Shown: positions 1 to 10,900 of the stretch, piece by piece
How the letters are laid out: the number at the start of each line of letters is the position of its first letter
How positions within the stretch are numbered: the stretch's first letter is position 1
Source: Schizochytrium sp. CCTCC M209059
Taxonomy: Eukaryota > Sar > Bigyra > Thraustochytrida > Thraustochytriidae
Length of the DNA: 64,000 bases
Direction of reading: 5' to 3'
NCBI GenBank assembly: GCA_000818945.1
Contig: KN805379.1
Span: 503,756 to 567,755 of the forward strand
Position numbers and translations under genes: made by a program
The notes under the pieces: model-generated
Seen by the model: the letters and a program-made list of their open reading frames with translations, nothing else
Database searches by the model: none
What the model was told of the DNA's origin: nothing

Positions 1-201
1 TAAGAGTATGCGCTTACACTTGCTTCACTGGGTTTTTTTCGATCAATTTCATCTCCTACCACTAAAAAATATTATTCTTGTTTTAGTATGCCACTTTCGA
101 AATGGATTCTTGCAGTTGATTCGGTCCCGTGTGTAGATACAAGACTGTTTCCCGTTGGTGGTTGCGTTGCGTGCAAGTAGCACAAGCAGCAATCTTGCAT
201 C

Positions 202-2682
202 ATGGACGACTTCGTGACGCCCGACGTCTTTGCAGAGGCATTTACGGAGCCTGAACAAGACGGCAATGCGGAGATTGCCGGAAATGATGATAAGACTGCT
301 CGCTTGAAGCGCGTCCGTCCCTCCGAACGCGACTTCATGGAGACTTGCATCGAGGAGGTGGAGGCGATGCGCGATGAGAAGGCTCTTCAACGTTTCTGCA
401 CAAACAACGACCGCTCCTGGGTTTTTTGGCCATCAAGACGCGGGAGTCAACCAGAGAAAGGCCAATTCATGACCCGAGCAGTCGGACTATGGTGGCCGTG
501 GAAGATGTTTGAGGAAATGCAAGGGCGAAACATCGTTTGCCCCAAGTGTGGGCGAAGCGTTAGTCGCGCCAAGGGCACATGGGTTCCCTTTGATGAAGTT
601 CGGGAGGTCATCTCCTTTTCCTCCACGTGGCTTCTTCTTGGGCGTGAGTACCGCTGTCCTGCCGCCGGCTGCAATGCCTCCTTCCGGAACACTAGCGAGA
701 GGTTCTTGAAGCAGTGCCCGGAGTTGACCCGGCTTCGCTTCTCGATCATTTTGCGACGAAGATTGGCAATCGAACGAGCTGTGGCGCAGTTCATCCATCC
801 ATTATGGGTGACAAACGCGCAAGCCGCGTTTGATTTGCTTCTCGGGGCACACGTGCGCGAGTACGAACGCGTTCGGGAAGCATATCTTTTGCACTGGGTC
901 GCAACCGCTTTACCTCGCGCCTCGAACAGCATTTCCAACCGAGCCACAGTTCCAGGTCTCTTTGCCTCGTCAACGACCAGGGCAAAAAATATGGAATTCG
1001 AGTCTGCGTCACATTGGCTGCAGCGTAGAGAACAACAAGCCGAGAAGATGATCAAGCTGGAGGCATGGAAAACGATTAACCTCAATAGAAAAAAGGAAAG
1101 GGAGAAGGTGAAGTCAGTTCATGTGTCGTGCGGTACTGATGAGAATGGCGAAAGTATCATTCGCCCAATACTCGCAGTCGAGATCCTCGAGCAGTGGACC
1201 GATGACTTCATTGGCACAGCCAGTCTTGACTGGATGAAGAACAATGTCGCTTCCTTAGTCAAGAGGCATGAAGCAAAAAAATCAAATGCTTCAACAAAGA
1301 AGAATGCAAAAAAACAACAGTCTATCAAGTTTCAACACTACAGGAACCGCATGAGATCCATTCGACAGGCTGTGGAGACTTATTGGAAGATGAACATGCA
1401 AGGAATCACGGTCCAAGAAGTTCGAGATCTGCTTCGAGAAAAGGCGTTGCGCAAAGAACGAAACGAGGCAAAGATAGCTCTTCGGGAGCAAAGTAGGCAA
1501 GGCAAGGAGACGAACGAAGCGACTGCTTCTCGGATGCGTACGGAGAAGGCGGATCAACCAATGGGCCCTCCTCACTTTGGGCCCTACACAGATCCCGACG
1601 GTTACAACGGTTTGCGGTTCAGCAGGTCTTTCATGAACGCCATTCAATTTGAGCTGTACGAGGACGAAGCACGGCCCAAGCTTCGTGAGATTGTCAGTGT
1701 GCCAGCGAGGGTCCTGCGTATCGATTGTACATTCAACGTTGCGAGAAAGGTGTCTGTGGAGCTCAGGAATGAAAACAAGCTCTCTGAACGCATCCAGCCA
1801 TTTCGCGCTCTCCTGACCGTTGTCAATGAGCACAACCAAGCATGCTTTTATCAAGGTCTTCGTGATGGAGAAAACCTGGGAAGAGAGACCTATCGCGCAC
1901 TTCGTTCGTTCAAAAGCATGCGCGAAACGTTTGATCCAGCGTACCGTCCATCGGTCATCTACTCAGACAAGTGTTGCTCAGAGCGGAACTCTCTCCAAAG
2001 TATCTGGAAAGGAACACCTGTCAAGCTCGATGCGTTCCATTGGCTGGCAAGATGGGAACCAATGATGCAAGTAGAGAAGTCGCACATTTTACGTAAGCTC
2101 TTCATACGCGCGATGAGCGATGCTCTGTTCGTTCCTGATCAAAGTCTACTACGTGAGAAGACGCCAAAGGGTGCTTTTTGCCAGATGACGCGTAAGCTGC
2201 GAAGCGAGATACCGCGTAAAGTCCCTCAACCCTCAATTCTAAAGGAGCGCGTGCGTGCCGTGCTCATTATGTTTGTCGAGTCCGACTCGCTCGCGGAGAG
2301 GCAGAACAGGATCAACTTCCTCTATCGCGTCTGCCCTTCAGATACCTCCTCAGTGCAGGAGGATGCAGTCGGAGATACTCTGCGCGCTCTGCGTGACCAG
2401 CATCCGTCGCTTGAAAACGATGGCACGAATCTGCTGCGGACACTCGAGGAGGTCTCTACGCAACAAGCGCGGAAGCTCTTTGCTTCAAAGATTTCTGTCA
2501 GAGGCAAGAGACAGACCTGGGAAAGCTTTGTGCAAACAATGATGTCTCACGTCACACAAGGATCACGAGGAGGACAAACAAGAACAGGAGCCGGATCAAG
2601 AGCAAGGTTCAATCAGAGAAGAAGCCCCTGCCAGGAAAACAAAGAAGAACTGTCTCCACGAAGGATGCACCAAGGCTCGTAG
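202..2682 (+). CDS. Transposase-like protein: N-terminal zinc ribbon plus RNase H-fold (DDE-like) core
   Basis: The 826-codon ORF starts at an ATG. Near residue 113 there is CPKC, and near residue 152 CPAAGC, a treble-clef or ribbon arrangement like the DUF6729-type domain found at the N-terminus of many eukaryotic transposase-like proteins. After a basic coiled-coil-like linker, a C-terminal half shows the spacing of an RNase H-fold transposase: RIDCTFNVAR (D508), VIYSDKCCSERN (D589) and KLDAFHWLARW (D610, H613). I see these motifs directly; the transposase assignment is inference from the D...SDxCxxE...LDxFHxxxR pattern. The last ~40 codons of this frame read like out-of-frame sequence. The true C-terminus is probably the zinc-motif array in the +1 frame that overlaps from 2543, so a frameshift or an unseen intron is likely near 2545-2570. 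No terminal inverted repeats were recognised. It is probably part of a mobile element or a domesticated derivative. Confidence 0.7.
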   Translation: MDDFVTPDVFAEAFTEPEQDGNAEIAGNDDKTARLKRVRPSERDFMETCIEEVEAMRDEKALQRFCTNNDRSWVFWPSRRGSQPEKGQFMTRAVGLWWPWKMFEEMQGRNIVCPKCGRSVSRAKGTWVPFDEVREVISFSSTWLLLGREYRCPAAGCNASFRNTSERFLKQCPELTRLRFSIILRRRLAIERAVAQFIHPLWVTNAQAAFDLLLGAHVREYERVREAYLLHWVATALPRASNSISNRATVPGLFASSTTRAKNMEFESASHWLQRREQQAEKMIKLEAWKTINLNRKKEREKVKSVHVSCGTDENGESIIRPILAVEILEQWTDDFIGTASLDWMKNNVASLVKRHEAKKSNASTKKNAKKQQSIKFQHYRNRMRSIRQAVETYWKMNMQGITVQEVRDLLREKALRKERNEAKIALREQSRQGKETNEATASRMRTEKADQPMGPPHFGPYTDPDGYNGLRFSRSFMNAIQFELYEDEARPKLREIVSVPARVLRIDCTFNVARKVSVELRNENKLSERIQPFRALLTVVNEHNQACFYQGLRDGENLGRETYRALRSFKSMRETFDPAYRPSVIYSDKCCSERNSLQSIWKGTPVKLDAFHWLARWEPMMQVEKSHILRKLFIRAMSDALFVPDQSLLREKTPKGAFCQMTRKLRSEIPRKVPQPSILKERVRAVLIMFVESDSLAERQNRINFLYRVCPSDTSSVQEDAVGDTLRALRDQHPSLENDGTNLLRTLEEVSTQQARKLFASKISVRGKRQTWESFVQTMMSHVTQGSRGGQTRTGAGSRARFNQRRSPCQENKEELSPRRMHQGS

Positions 2683-3310
2683 GTCCGGTGGCTACTGTAG
2701 GGAGCACGACCCTATTTTCGTTCGTCGTCAGTGCAAAATTTTCGGTTGTGGCAGACCTGCTTCTTTTGTGGATCTCTGCTACAAACACGGAAGGTGCATA
2801 GCAAAGTGTTGCAATCTTCGAAGGCGCAAAGGCGAGGACTACTGCTCGCGGCACAGTACCACCACCAAACCCATTGCAAGGTCCACTGGTCAATCTAGAA
2901 TACAACAGTATGAAGAAACCAAGAAGAAGACGCCAAGGGACAATCGAATGTGCAAGATGGAGGGTTGTCGGCGGTATCGACGAATCAAGAATGCCTGTCT
3001 TATCCACTGCGACGCTGAGTGCACAGTGGAGGGCTGCAACAACAAGTGGAGGTATACCAATTTCTGCTTGGAACACGGGAAATGCAGGGTCAGCGATTGT
3101 GTCAACATGAAGAAAACTGACGGGTTCTGCCGCAAGCACAAACGACTTTATTATGGTCCATGCTCAGTCAAAGGCTGCACCCATGGGATTTCTAGTGCGT
3201 CAGGTACTTGTAACGAACATGGATTGTGCAATTTCAGAGGCTGTCGGTCGCAATCTCGTGAGGTCGGTTTGTTCTGCAATAAACACTTCGCTTTGATCTC
3301 GACGAAGTAA
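2543..3310 (+). pseudogene. Cys/His zinc-motif array, probable C-terminus of the upstream transposase-like gene in +1 frame
   Basis: This frame is open from just after a TGA at 2540 to a TAA at 3308-3310, and it has no convincing ATG near its start. It encodes an acidic/Gln linker and then eight units of the pattern C-x4-C-x(7-12)-C-x2-H, for example CKMEGCRRYRRIKNACLIH and CTVEGCNNKWRYTNFCLEH. Such units are commonly annotated in protists as 'WRKY19-like' zinc repeats. The first unit (CLHEGC) lies at about 2651, inside the overlap with the preceding ORF, so both frames cover 2543-2682. The simplest reading is one gene of about 1030 codons interrupted by a one-base shift. A programmed +1 shift, a small intron or a sequencing error cannot be excluded. 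The role is presumably DNA or RNA binding by the mobile-element protein. Confidence 0.6.
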
Positions 3311-3498
3311 AGGCAAAAAAAGAAAGAAAAGAAAAGAAAAGAAAAGGAAAGGAAAGAAAATAATAAATGGACCATCTTACTGAAATTAAACAATAAGTCT
3401 CTTTTCAATTCAAGGTTCCCGAACTTTCTTGGCGAAGAATCCACACTCGCCAAATCTCGAACGCAGACAGGTTGGCAGGGCAGACGGACAGGCTGGCA

Positions 3499-3731
<233 letters not shown>

Positions 3732-3797
3732 AAGTTGCAGGAACTGCAAGAGGAAGTTCGAGACGTGAAGTCTACGATTAGAGATCTAGAGGCTAAA

Positions 3798-4940
3798 ATG
3801 CGAGAACTTAGGGAATCGGAAGGTGAATCTTTCAACGATCTCAACAGCTTTGAAAGGACATTACTCAAATCGGCGGAGAAGTATTACGAGTCTCTCAAAG
3901 AGGAACGCGCTTTTCAGGGTTCGACACTAGCCGCACTCACCAGCAGTGAGTGCGCAGCATCTGAGCTCGTCGCGCAAGCGATGCAAAACCAGCCCCGATA
4001 TTGGCTAGTGGAGGGCACTATCTTCGGAATCAAGAAGATGAAAGGAATCAGAGCATACATCTATGCCGCAGCAGCCGACTACGCAGGCGTGGCTGCAATT
4101 GATCTATCACCGGAGGGCATGACTGACCGGAAAGATGTGATCGAAGCTTGCATCTCCTATGAAGGGACAGATCTCAAGTTCAGTATCCTATTCCACTCGG
4201 TAGAATATGGACATCACTTTGCGAACAGACTGTACGAACATGAAATCATCTCTCCCAACATGGAAATCGAGGACCCTGTGGTGAAGCACCTGTCAGGTCA
4301 TACATTTGCGATAAGACGCGCAGACTATGATACCGATAAGGCATCTTCTCCACCTTTCTCTCAGGTCGCAAGCTCCTATGTGTCAACTGCCGAACCAAAT
4401 GAGCCACTCACGAAGTTCCAAAGCATCGAAGCGACTGGATTCCTTACGATGGGATACGACATTGAGAAGGCACACTTAGTACATGCATCTGAAATCAGAA
4501 AACGCATTGACGAGGACCCAGACGAGGCTTTTGAAGACAATGGCAACAACCGGTTGGTTATGACCAGTGTTTTGCACAAGGTCTTCGATGGAAAAAGAAA
4601 TGGAAGCGGACAGACACACATACCGCTGATTCTTATCGAGGCGGTCGACGGGCTTCCGGATTCTGCACCGAACCTTCCAGTGGAAGAAATAGTGCAAAGC
4701 GACAGAACCACAATACGGGAACGAGTATGGCTCAAACTGTCAGCATTTGATGAAGAAACGATGAGCTCGGTAATCCCTCGAATCAAAGCGAACAGCTTTC
4801 TCCACAACTCCGAACTGACTGGCGAAAGAGAATTCTTCACATTCGTGCATGTGGTCAACCCAGATGTTTTCAAAGCGAATGTAGAATGGAAAGCGGAGGA
4901 GACGCGGAAGCTGTGGAGACAAGCAAGAAGAGAAGAATAA
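3798..4940 (+). CDS. HNH-like nuclease protein with N-terminal coiled coil (start uncertain)
   Basis: The frame is open from 3390 to the TAA at 4938-4940, but it contains no ATG before 3798; upstream of 3798 it runs through the 8-bp repeat. From 3798 it gives 380 aa. The heptad-like Leu/Glu/Lys sequence begins before this ATG (about 3730), so coding probably extends upstream, through a lost start, a non-ATG start or an upstream exon. The C-terminal half carries KAHLVHA, then about 24 residues later NNRLVMTSVLHKVFDG. This is the H...N...H spacing of HNH/ββα-metal endonucleases in which LHxxFD is typical. No Cys pairs are visible. A nuclease function is therefore an inference from the motif. 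It sits beside the transposase-like gene and shares its lower-GC composition, consistent with cargo or a second gene of the same element. Confidence 0.5.
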   Translation: MRELRESEGESFNDLNSFERTLLKSAEKYYESLKEERAFQGSTLAALTSSECAASELVAQAMQNQPRYWLVEGTIFGIKKMKGIRAYIYAAAADYAGVAAIDLSPEGMTDRKDVIEACISYEGTDLKFSILFHSVEYGHHFANRLYEHEIISPNMEIEDPVVKHLSGHTFAIRRADYDTDKASSPPFSQVASSYVSTAEPNEPLTKFQSIEATGFLTMGYDIEKAHLVHASEIRKRIDEDPDEAFEDNGNNRLVMTSVLHKVFDGKRNGSGQTHIPLILIEAVDGLPDSAPNLPVEEIVQSDRTTIRERVWLKLSAFDEETMSSVIPRIKANSFLHNSELTGEREFFTFVHVVNPDVFKANVEWKAEETRKLWRQARREE

Positions 4941-4957
4941 AAGAAATAACAAAATTA

Positions 4958-5494
4958 TCAAGTCAACTTGGCCTTCTTACAGCGAGACGCGTCGTCTCCT
5001 TCGACTCTATTATCATCATGGAACGCTCGCTCTATCGTTGCTTGAATGACGGAAAAGCTTGAACGAACGTACTTGGTATCTTTCGTACATGTCACTGATC
5101 TCACTGCACTGTTGGCAAGCTTAAAGTGATACTCGAGTTTCCTTCTGCGATTGCAACGGAACCTCATGACTCTATGAACGGCTGTGGTATGGATGAGGTT
5201 GAAGATTGCAATCAAGTCTTCGAAATCTCGCGCAGTGTATGGAAAGCGAGCAGCACAGAGGAGAACCCTTCGAATCAATTGCTGGGCATCGAAGCGAAGA
5301 TTCCACTCCGTTTTGGATCCACATTCAAGCCTGGATGCATCGACACCATCTTTCCACGCCGAGCTTTGAGCCACAAGCTTGCATACCGCTTGCAGAAATG
5401 CTCCTCGCTCGGCGATAAGAGCAGGGATTTGACTCTCGTCACGAAGGGGTTCATATTTTATTGCCCCCCATGGAAAGGCCACTTTTTTTACCAA
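4958..5494 (-). CDS. Hypothetical minus-strand ORF without ATG, probable exon or gene remnant
   Basis: This 178-codon frame ends 18 bp from the stop of the plus-strand HNH-like ORF (convergent). Its first codon as drawn is TTG, and the only internal ATG lies far downstream, so it cannot be a complete single-exon gene with an ATG start. The amino-acid sequence looks coding (LIxRVLLCAARFPYTARDFE and similar amphipathic stretches) but matches no family I recognise. Just upstream on the minus strand (about 5495-5530) is a long pyrimidine tract, so the segment could be a 3' exon following an intron. The alternative is a decayed element gene. Confidence 0.35.
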   Translation of the reverse strand: MVKKVAFPWGAIKYEPLRDESQIPALIAERGAFLQAVCKLVAQSSAWKDGVDASRLECGSKTEWNLRFDAQQLIRRVLLCAARFPYTARDFEDLIAIFNLIHTTAVHRVMRFRCNRRRKLEYHFKLANSAVRSVTCTKDTKYVRSSFSVIQATIERAFHDDNRVEGDDASRCKKAKLT

Positions 5495-5913
5495 GGGAGA
5501 AAAGGAAGGGAAGAGAATGAGAGGGATACTGGCAAAGCTTTAGCTGTAACGAGATGCCGTCGCAGACGGTCTGTGTCGGCTGTGGCCAGTCTCTAAGCGG
5601 CGCTAATTGGGACACATTTAATGTGTTTTTTAGGCCTATTTCTTCCAAAATGATGAAAATTGGTGGCTGTGGCGAACTTAAGCCTTTCTACGACCCAGCA
5701 GTTGCGACGTACCCTAGCTTTTAGGCCGTTATCGGCGGTTTCACAGGAAGTTAAGCTGTAACCGATATTTAGACCCATAAAAAAAACTATGTAATGGTCT
5801 AAGGTGACACGACACCCGGGGCCCGCCTCACGAAGGGCCACCTCGTATTCCGATCGTGATCGCTCAAGTTGACTTGGCGAGAGACCGGTAGCTCGCGAGC
5901 GGGAGCGTAGAGG
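5495..5913. other. Intergenic, promoter side of the membrane-protein gene
   Basis: No supported gene lies here. The stretch contains a perfect TAGGCCTA palindrome at 5631-5638, and further AT-rich sequence up to about 5800 separates the left island from the GC-richer core. Confidence 0.6.
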
Positions 5914-6831
5914 ATGGCCAGCATGGCGTCGGCGCCCACTTCGCTGCGCGAGGCAGCCGACGCGCTGGCGTCTGTGTCGGAGAGCGACAAGTGGCTGACA
6001 CTCAAGGTACGTGCTGGACATGCATGCACGAGCGAGCGCTCGCGGACGGGCGGGGCGGGACGCAGAGGCGCCCGTGGCGGTTGGCTGGCTGGCTGGCAGG
6101 CAGGCTGCCTGGCTGGCTGCCTGGCGCACGCACGAGCTGATGAACTCGACTGACTGATTGGTGATTGGCGGTCGTCTTGCTATTGCACCCACGCTCGCAC
6201 GCTCGCACGCACGCACGCAATTCATGTCATCTCGGGATAAAACGCTCAGGTGATCCTGCTCTTCAACGCGGTGCTGGGGCTTGGGTTCTTCATCGGCACG
6301 CTATTTTTGGACTCGAGGTGGGGATCAGGCGCCTCGTTCCAGGCCGTCTTTACGGCCATGATTCACGAGGCTTACACGTTGTACGTGTTAAATCTTGTGA
6401 ATCGTCAAGCCATTCGACATGCAGACTTTCTCGGGGGAGTCAACGTAATGATGAATGTGCTGCTATTGCAAACGGCAGCGCTCTGGGGCGACTTTGCGAA
6501 TGGTCTGCAAATGTCGTATGGAAACATTTGCATCATTGACGGTTCTGCATCGGAACGTTTTGTCTCGGTCATCACAACCTTGCTTTTCCTCGTTCACCTT
6601 GCTCTCACAGGTCTTGTCATCTTTTGGAAACAAGATCTCTTGCGAGGCGTATCTTCGCGTGGACACCAGCATCAGGCCCCGGACTACGAAGCGGTGCAGT
6701 CTCCAATTGGTGCTGGTAGTCTTGGGCAGAGCTACCAGAATGGTCTTTCTCCCGGCGGAAGGGGATCGTCGCGACCCAAGCAGCAATTCGTCATTGACGA
6801 TGATGACGAGGATGCCGACGCCGAACTGTAA
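5914..6831 (+). CDS. Small four-span membrane protein, two exons
   Basis: Exon 1 is 5914-6006 (31 codons) and exon 2 is 6250-6831. The intron has GTACGT at its 5' end and CTCAG at its 3' end, is in phase 0, and joining the exons gives 224 aa. Exon 1 encodes an Ala/Ser-rich cytosolic-looking N-terminus ending KWLTLK. Exon 2 gives four hydrophobic segments: ILLFNAVLGLGFFIGTLFL, a weaker one around AYTLYVLNLV, NVMMNVLLLQTAALW, and ITTLLFLVHLALTGLVIFW. The tail is hydrophilic with an acidic DDDDEDADAEL end. I do not recognise the family; a tetraspan endomembrane protein is as far as the sequence goes. A second in-frame ATG four codons in is an alternative start. Confidence 0.75.
6007..6249 (+). 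other. Intron with tetranucleotide-rich interior
   Basis: This is a GT...AG intron of 243 bp inside the membrane-protein gene. It holds runs of GGCT/GGCA (about 6080-6125) that could fold on themselves and CGCACGCACG runs near the 3' end. Confidence 0.8.
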
Positions 6832-7297
6832 CAACTTGTCCAACAACTTTTTCTCCTTTTCTAAGCTTTCAAACATCATCATCATCATCATCATTATTAT
6901 CATCATCGCATTTCCTCAATGTAGGCCTCTCTACACACAAGGCCTTGCCTGAAATTTATGGGGTGCCATCTCGCGTCGCGTACACTGTGAGAGAAACAAG
7001 ATGATGAGCAAGATGGAGGAGAGGAGGTTTCTCACTTATGATGATGAAAAGATCTCGTGGAGCACGAGTACGCAATAAATAGATCACACGGCGCTTGCTT
7101 CACACGATTTACGATCATCTGATGAGACGGTTATAGCCTGTCTGGCTCAAGCCCGAGTTTCTCAAAGACGTAACGGCTCAGCCAGGCAAGCGAACAAGAG
7201 CAACCTTTAGCAACCAGCAAACAATTAGGAGAGACGGCGGCGGCGCTGCTGCGCGTGGCGCTGCTGCGCGTGACCAGGAACTCGAGGGTTTGAGAGA
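6832..7297. other. Intergenic between two plus-strand genes
   Basis: A CAT/ATT trinucleotide run (about 6877-6907) follows the stop codon, probably in the 3' UTR. No other gene was seen. Confidence 0.5.
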
Positions 7298-7810
7298 ATG
7301 GAGTGTGGCTTGCGCGAAATGGAGACGGGCATCCATCTTCTGGACCTCGTCGCACAGCAGCACAAGGCTCGCAAACGCGAGGCGAACAGGCGGGCAGCAT
7401 GGGCCCTCGAGGAGATCCGCGAGCAAGCTCAAAGCGTCGTGGTGGCCAAACGTGAGCACCACGAGGAAGGGAAGTCGCAGGCAACGGAAAGCAAGGAGGA
7501 GGCGGAGGAGGAGGATGAGGAGAGAAAGATAAAGGTAGTGGAAAAGGAGAAGAAAAACTTGCCACGACAGGTTCAAATACCGGACGCGCGACCACGTGAA
7601 GAACACCAGGATCTGCTCTTTACGACACCTCAGCTTTGCCTTTCGGATGTAATTAGCGCTCGATCTTCGCAAAAACGTGACAAAACATCGCAACGCACCT
7701 TAATACAGCTTTCAGCGCAAAAGAGTGTGTGGTATGAAATTTGCGAGACAAAACATCACAAGCAAGAGACCAAAATCCCAGATTGGGTCCGTTCTCGACT
7801 CGAACCATGA
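7298..7810 (+). CDS. Small charged coiled-coil protein, hypothetical
   Basis: The ATG-started ORF has 170 codons. Residues ~10-90 are strongly helical and charged (KARKREANRRAAWALEEIRE, then an acidic EEAEEEDEERK block), typical of coiled coil. The C-terminal third is polar with no motif I recognise. It ends 115 bp from the stop of the convergent EF-hand/WW gene. It could be a complete small gene or the only exon I can recognise of a longer one. There is no signal peptide and no membrane segment. Confidence 0.5.
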   Translation: MECGLREMETGIHLLDLVAQQHKARKREANRRAAWALEEIREQAQSVVVAKREHHEEGKSQATESKEEAEEEDEERKIKVVEKEKKNLPRQVQIPDARPREEHQDLLFTTPQLCLSDVISARSSQKRDKTSQRTLIQLSAQKSVWYEICETKHHKQETKIPDWVRSRLEP

Positions 7811-7925
7811 TGGATTGGTTGGCTTGCTCTAAAAAGGAAAGATTGCGGTTTTGTGTCGCAAGAGTAAAGCGTGGTCTGCCAATGTTTTACATACTCTATT
7901 CAATTGCTTCCTTCTCAGAAGTTGG

Positions 7926-10900
7926 TTAGAAGTCTACCGCTGGCGCATGCTTTTGTTTGGCGCTGAGCTGGTGTGGACGCTTTGGGTTCTTGGCGTGGGA
8001 CATCGTGTAGCATCGCTTGCAATAAAAGTCAAGAAGTCCGCACTCGATGCAAAATTTGCTCGCCACCGCCTTCTTGCACATAATGCACTGCTCAGGACGG
8101 TCTTTGATCAGCTGGGCGTACGGCTTGCGGAAAATGACGTGCGATACGGGCAGCGGATGTGCTGCCTCAAAACAGTCGAGACAAAAGTGATGCTTGCATG
8201 TGTTGCAGCGTATCGTAGCGAGCTGCAGGCTACAGGTGAGACAAGGTAGATATCCTGCTGGCTTTTCAACGCCGCTCGTCCAGGGCGTGACATTGTTCTG
8301 GTAGCTCCATTGGCCGTCCCCATCACAGCGAACGACCCATTCTGGTGGGCGCAGGTCCTTTTTAGGCCCAAGATTGAGTGGCTTCGTCCATGCCGACTTA
8401 CGCGTCTGCGTGTTGTAGTAGTACATGGTGCCAGTGTACGGATCAACGCGCTTGATGTAGACTGCACGGATCATATCGTGCACAGCTATGCGCGCCTTTC
8501 GTACTCGCCAAGCGGCTTGCACCTTACGGCCCGCCCAGATGAGACGCTTTTGGTGGATTTCAGCGTCCTTGAGACGCTCGACCTCTTCCTTGGCGGCCTG
8601 AACCATTGTCGAGACATAATTTGTGCGTGCGATACTCATGGCTTCGTCAATGGAAAGAGCTGAGGCTGTCACTTTTTCTCCCGTCTCTGGATTGTAAAAG
8701 AAGTAAGATTGAAAGACTGGATCGTACATTTTCTTCCACTCTGCGCCATCTTCGTTCTCGGGAGCCCCCGCAGCGCCGCCCTTGGTGCGCGCGAGGCGGT
8801 CGGCGTCGTTCTGAATCGTCTCTGCATCACGCATGAGCTGCTCCTTGCCAGCGTGCGTCCGTGCAAAGGTTTCTGCTTCGCGCTTTGCGTCCTCCATTGC
8901 CTTCTCCATGACAGCCTCAAAGGTTCTTTCAATGGTTCTTTCCTCGCGACGGAGAATTGACATCTTGTGGGATGCCCGTCGATCCTCTTGGCGCTTGAGA
9001 ACTGTTCTACGCTCATAGCCGGCAAAGGCGCGCTCTCGCTCGCGCTCCCAGCGCTGCTCTTCTGCAATCGCAGCAAGACGCTCGCGCTCAAGCTCTTCTT
9101 GCCGCTCCTTTTCTTCTGCAGCCTCCTGCGCACGCAACTCGGCGATTGTTTGGTCCACTGCAGCAAACTCATCCTCGAGGATTTGCTGCCGTACGCGCGA
9201 GCGATCCTCTTCGAACTGCCTCTTTTCCGCGAGCGTGCGGACGTTGCCACTCCAGATTCCAAAGACTCTTGCCACGAGTCGACGCTGCCAGATTCCTCGG
9301 ATTCGTCGAAAGCGCCGCCGCGTGTGGGCCTCACGATGCCAAACATGGAAGATGCGTTCGAGCTGCCAGCTGCTGTAGAGCCGCTTTGCCTTGGCGATCT
9401 GAAGCTTTTGGAAACGGAGCTCGCGCGAATGTGCATCCTTCCAAAGCCGCATGGCCTCGCCCAAGTGGACGCGCCGTGAGAAGCGGTCTGCGACTGCTTT
9501 TCGCCATCTTTGATATTTCCTGCGCTCGGCATGAATGCCAAGTTGCTGCATCGCCATGCGTTTCCTTCGGAACATGGCAAAGGCCGCTCCCTGCTTTTTA
9601 TGAATCGAGAGCACGGCGACAGCTCTCCATCTCTCGAAGCGCGTCTGGAGCACGTGAGGGCAGACAACACGTTTCCAAAAGTCTCGAGCCTCCGCCCAGC
9701 GAAGCTTTGTATTGATGCGTTCGAAGGCAGCATACGTTTCGTCGACACGCTCAGCACGAATTCGGACCCGCGTTTCGGGCGCAAGACGATCCCAGGACAA
9801 TTTTTGAAGCAAAGCGCGAAGAGTATAGGATTCTGCGCTGAGTTCGCGGCTAACGTTGCTGCTACTGCTGCCGCCACTCTCGCCGCCGCCGCCGCCGCCG
9901 CCGATGCTGCTGCTACTACTGCCCCTCAAGGCCTTCAAGGTTCTTGGGGTTGCAAACACAGCCTGCAGGGCTGCCTCTTCATCAACTTGAACGTCGAGAG
10001 CGGCTTCAATCCAAGCTCTTTCCGCAGCGTTGGGCTTGGACACGAGGCGGTTTGTGTTAATGGCCAGGTCTGACTCGTGATCTTTTGCTGTACGTGGGAG
10101 AACATTACCTCGATTGTTTCCCTGGGGAGGACCAAGTGCATCAGCGTACACGCGTACATCGAGGGCATCCTCTTTGCGATGCGCCCAGCCTCGGCGATGG
10201 TGGATGCGCAAAAGATCGAGCATTCGACAAGCGTCGGCATCATCAAGGACCACAACAGGCGCCTCGCATCTGACAAAGCTGGCCATCACTGGCCAGCTTG
10301 TGCCGGCGAGGAGCTCGCGTTGATGCGGCAAGGCAAAAGTGCACAGAAGAGACCAAAGTCGGTCGAGCGAAAGCAAGTGGCGGTGGTCGGTGAGGGTGTG
10401 AAACATGGCCCGGAAACGCTCGCGTAGGCGACGCCGCGGCATGTAGAGGACCTCGAGGTGGCAAAGGAGCTCGCGCCAGTCGATTAGGGCGTCCCCATCA
10501 TCGTCGAGGGCCGAAAAACACAATTCGATGGCCTCAAAGGTCCGCTGACGTTGCTCTCTGTCCAAGGCAAAGTTTTCCACAAAGGCACTGCGTAGAACCC
10601 GCATGTTGACCTGAAAATACGGCATGGCTTTGGAGAAAGCGACATCGAGCGGAGGCGCAAAACGATGCTCTGGTGCACTGCGAAGTTCGTGGAGAAATTG
10701 TACGGCGGGCCATTTCTTCCGGCTTGCATCGCGCCATACGGCCGCGCGATTTTTTTGTCGCTGGAATCTACGGTCTCGCAAAAATCCTGCTTGAGCACGA
10801 GCCACGCGTAGACGTCGCAAGTCTCTTCGGATGGCGCCTTGTAGCTCGTGCCCAGACTGTCTTTTCTTCCATTTCTTTGGGGAAGAGCTCGCGTTCGCTT

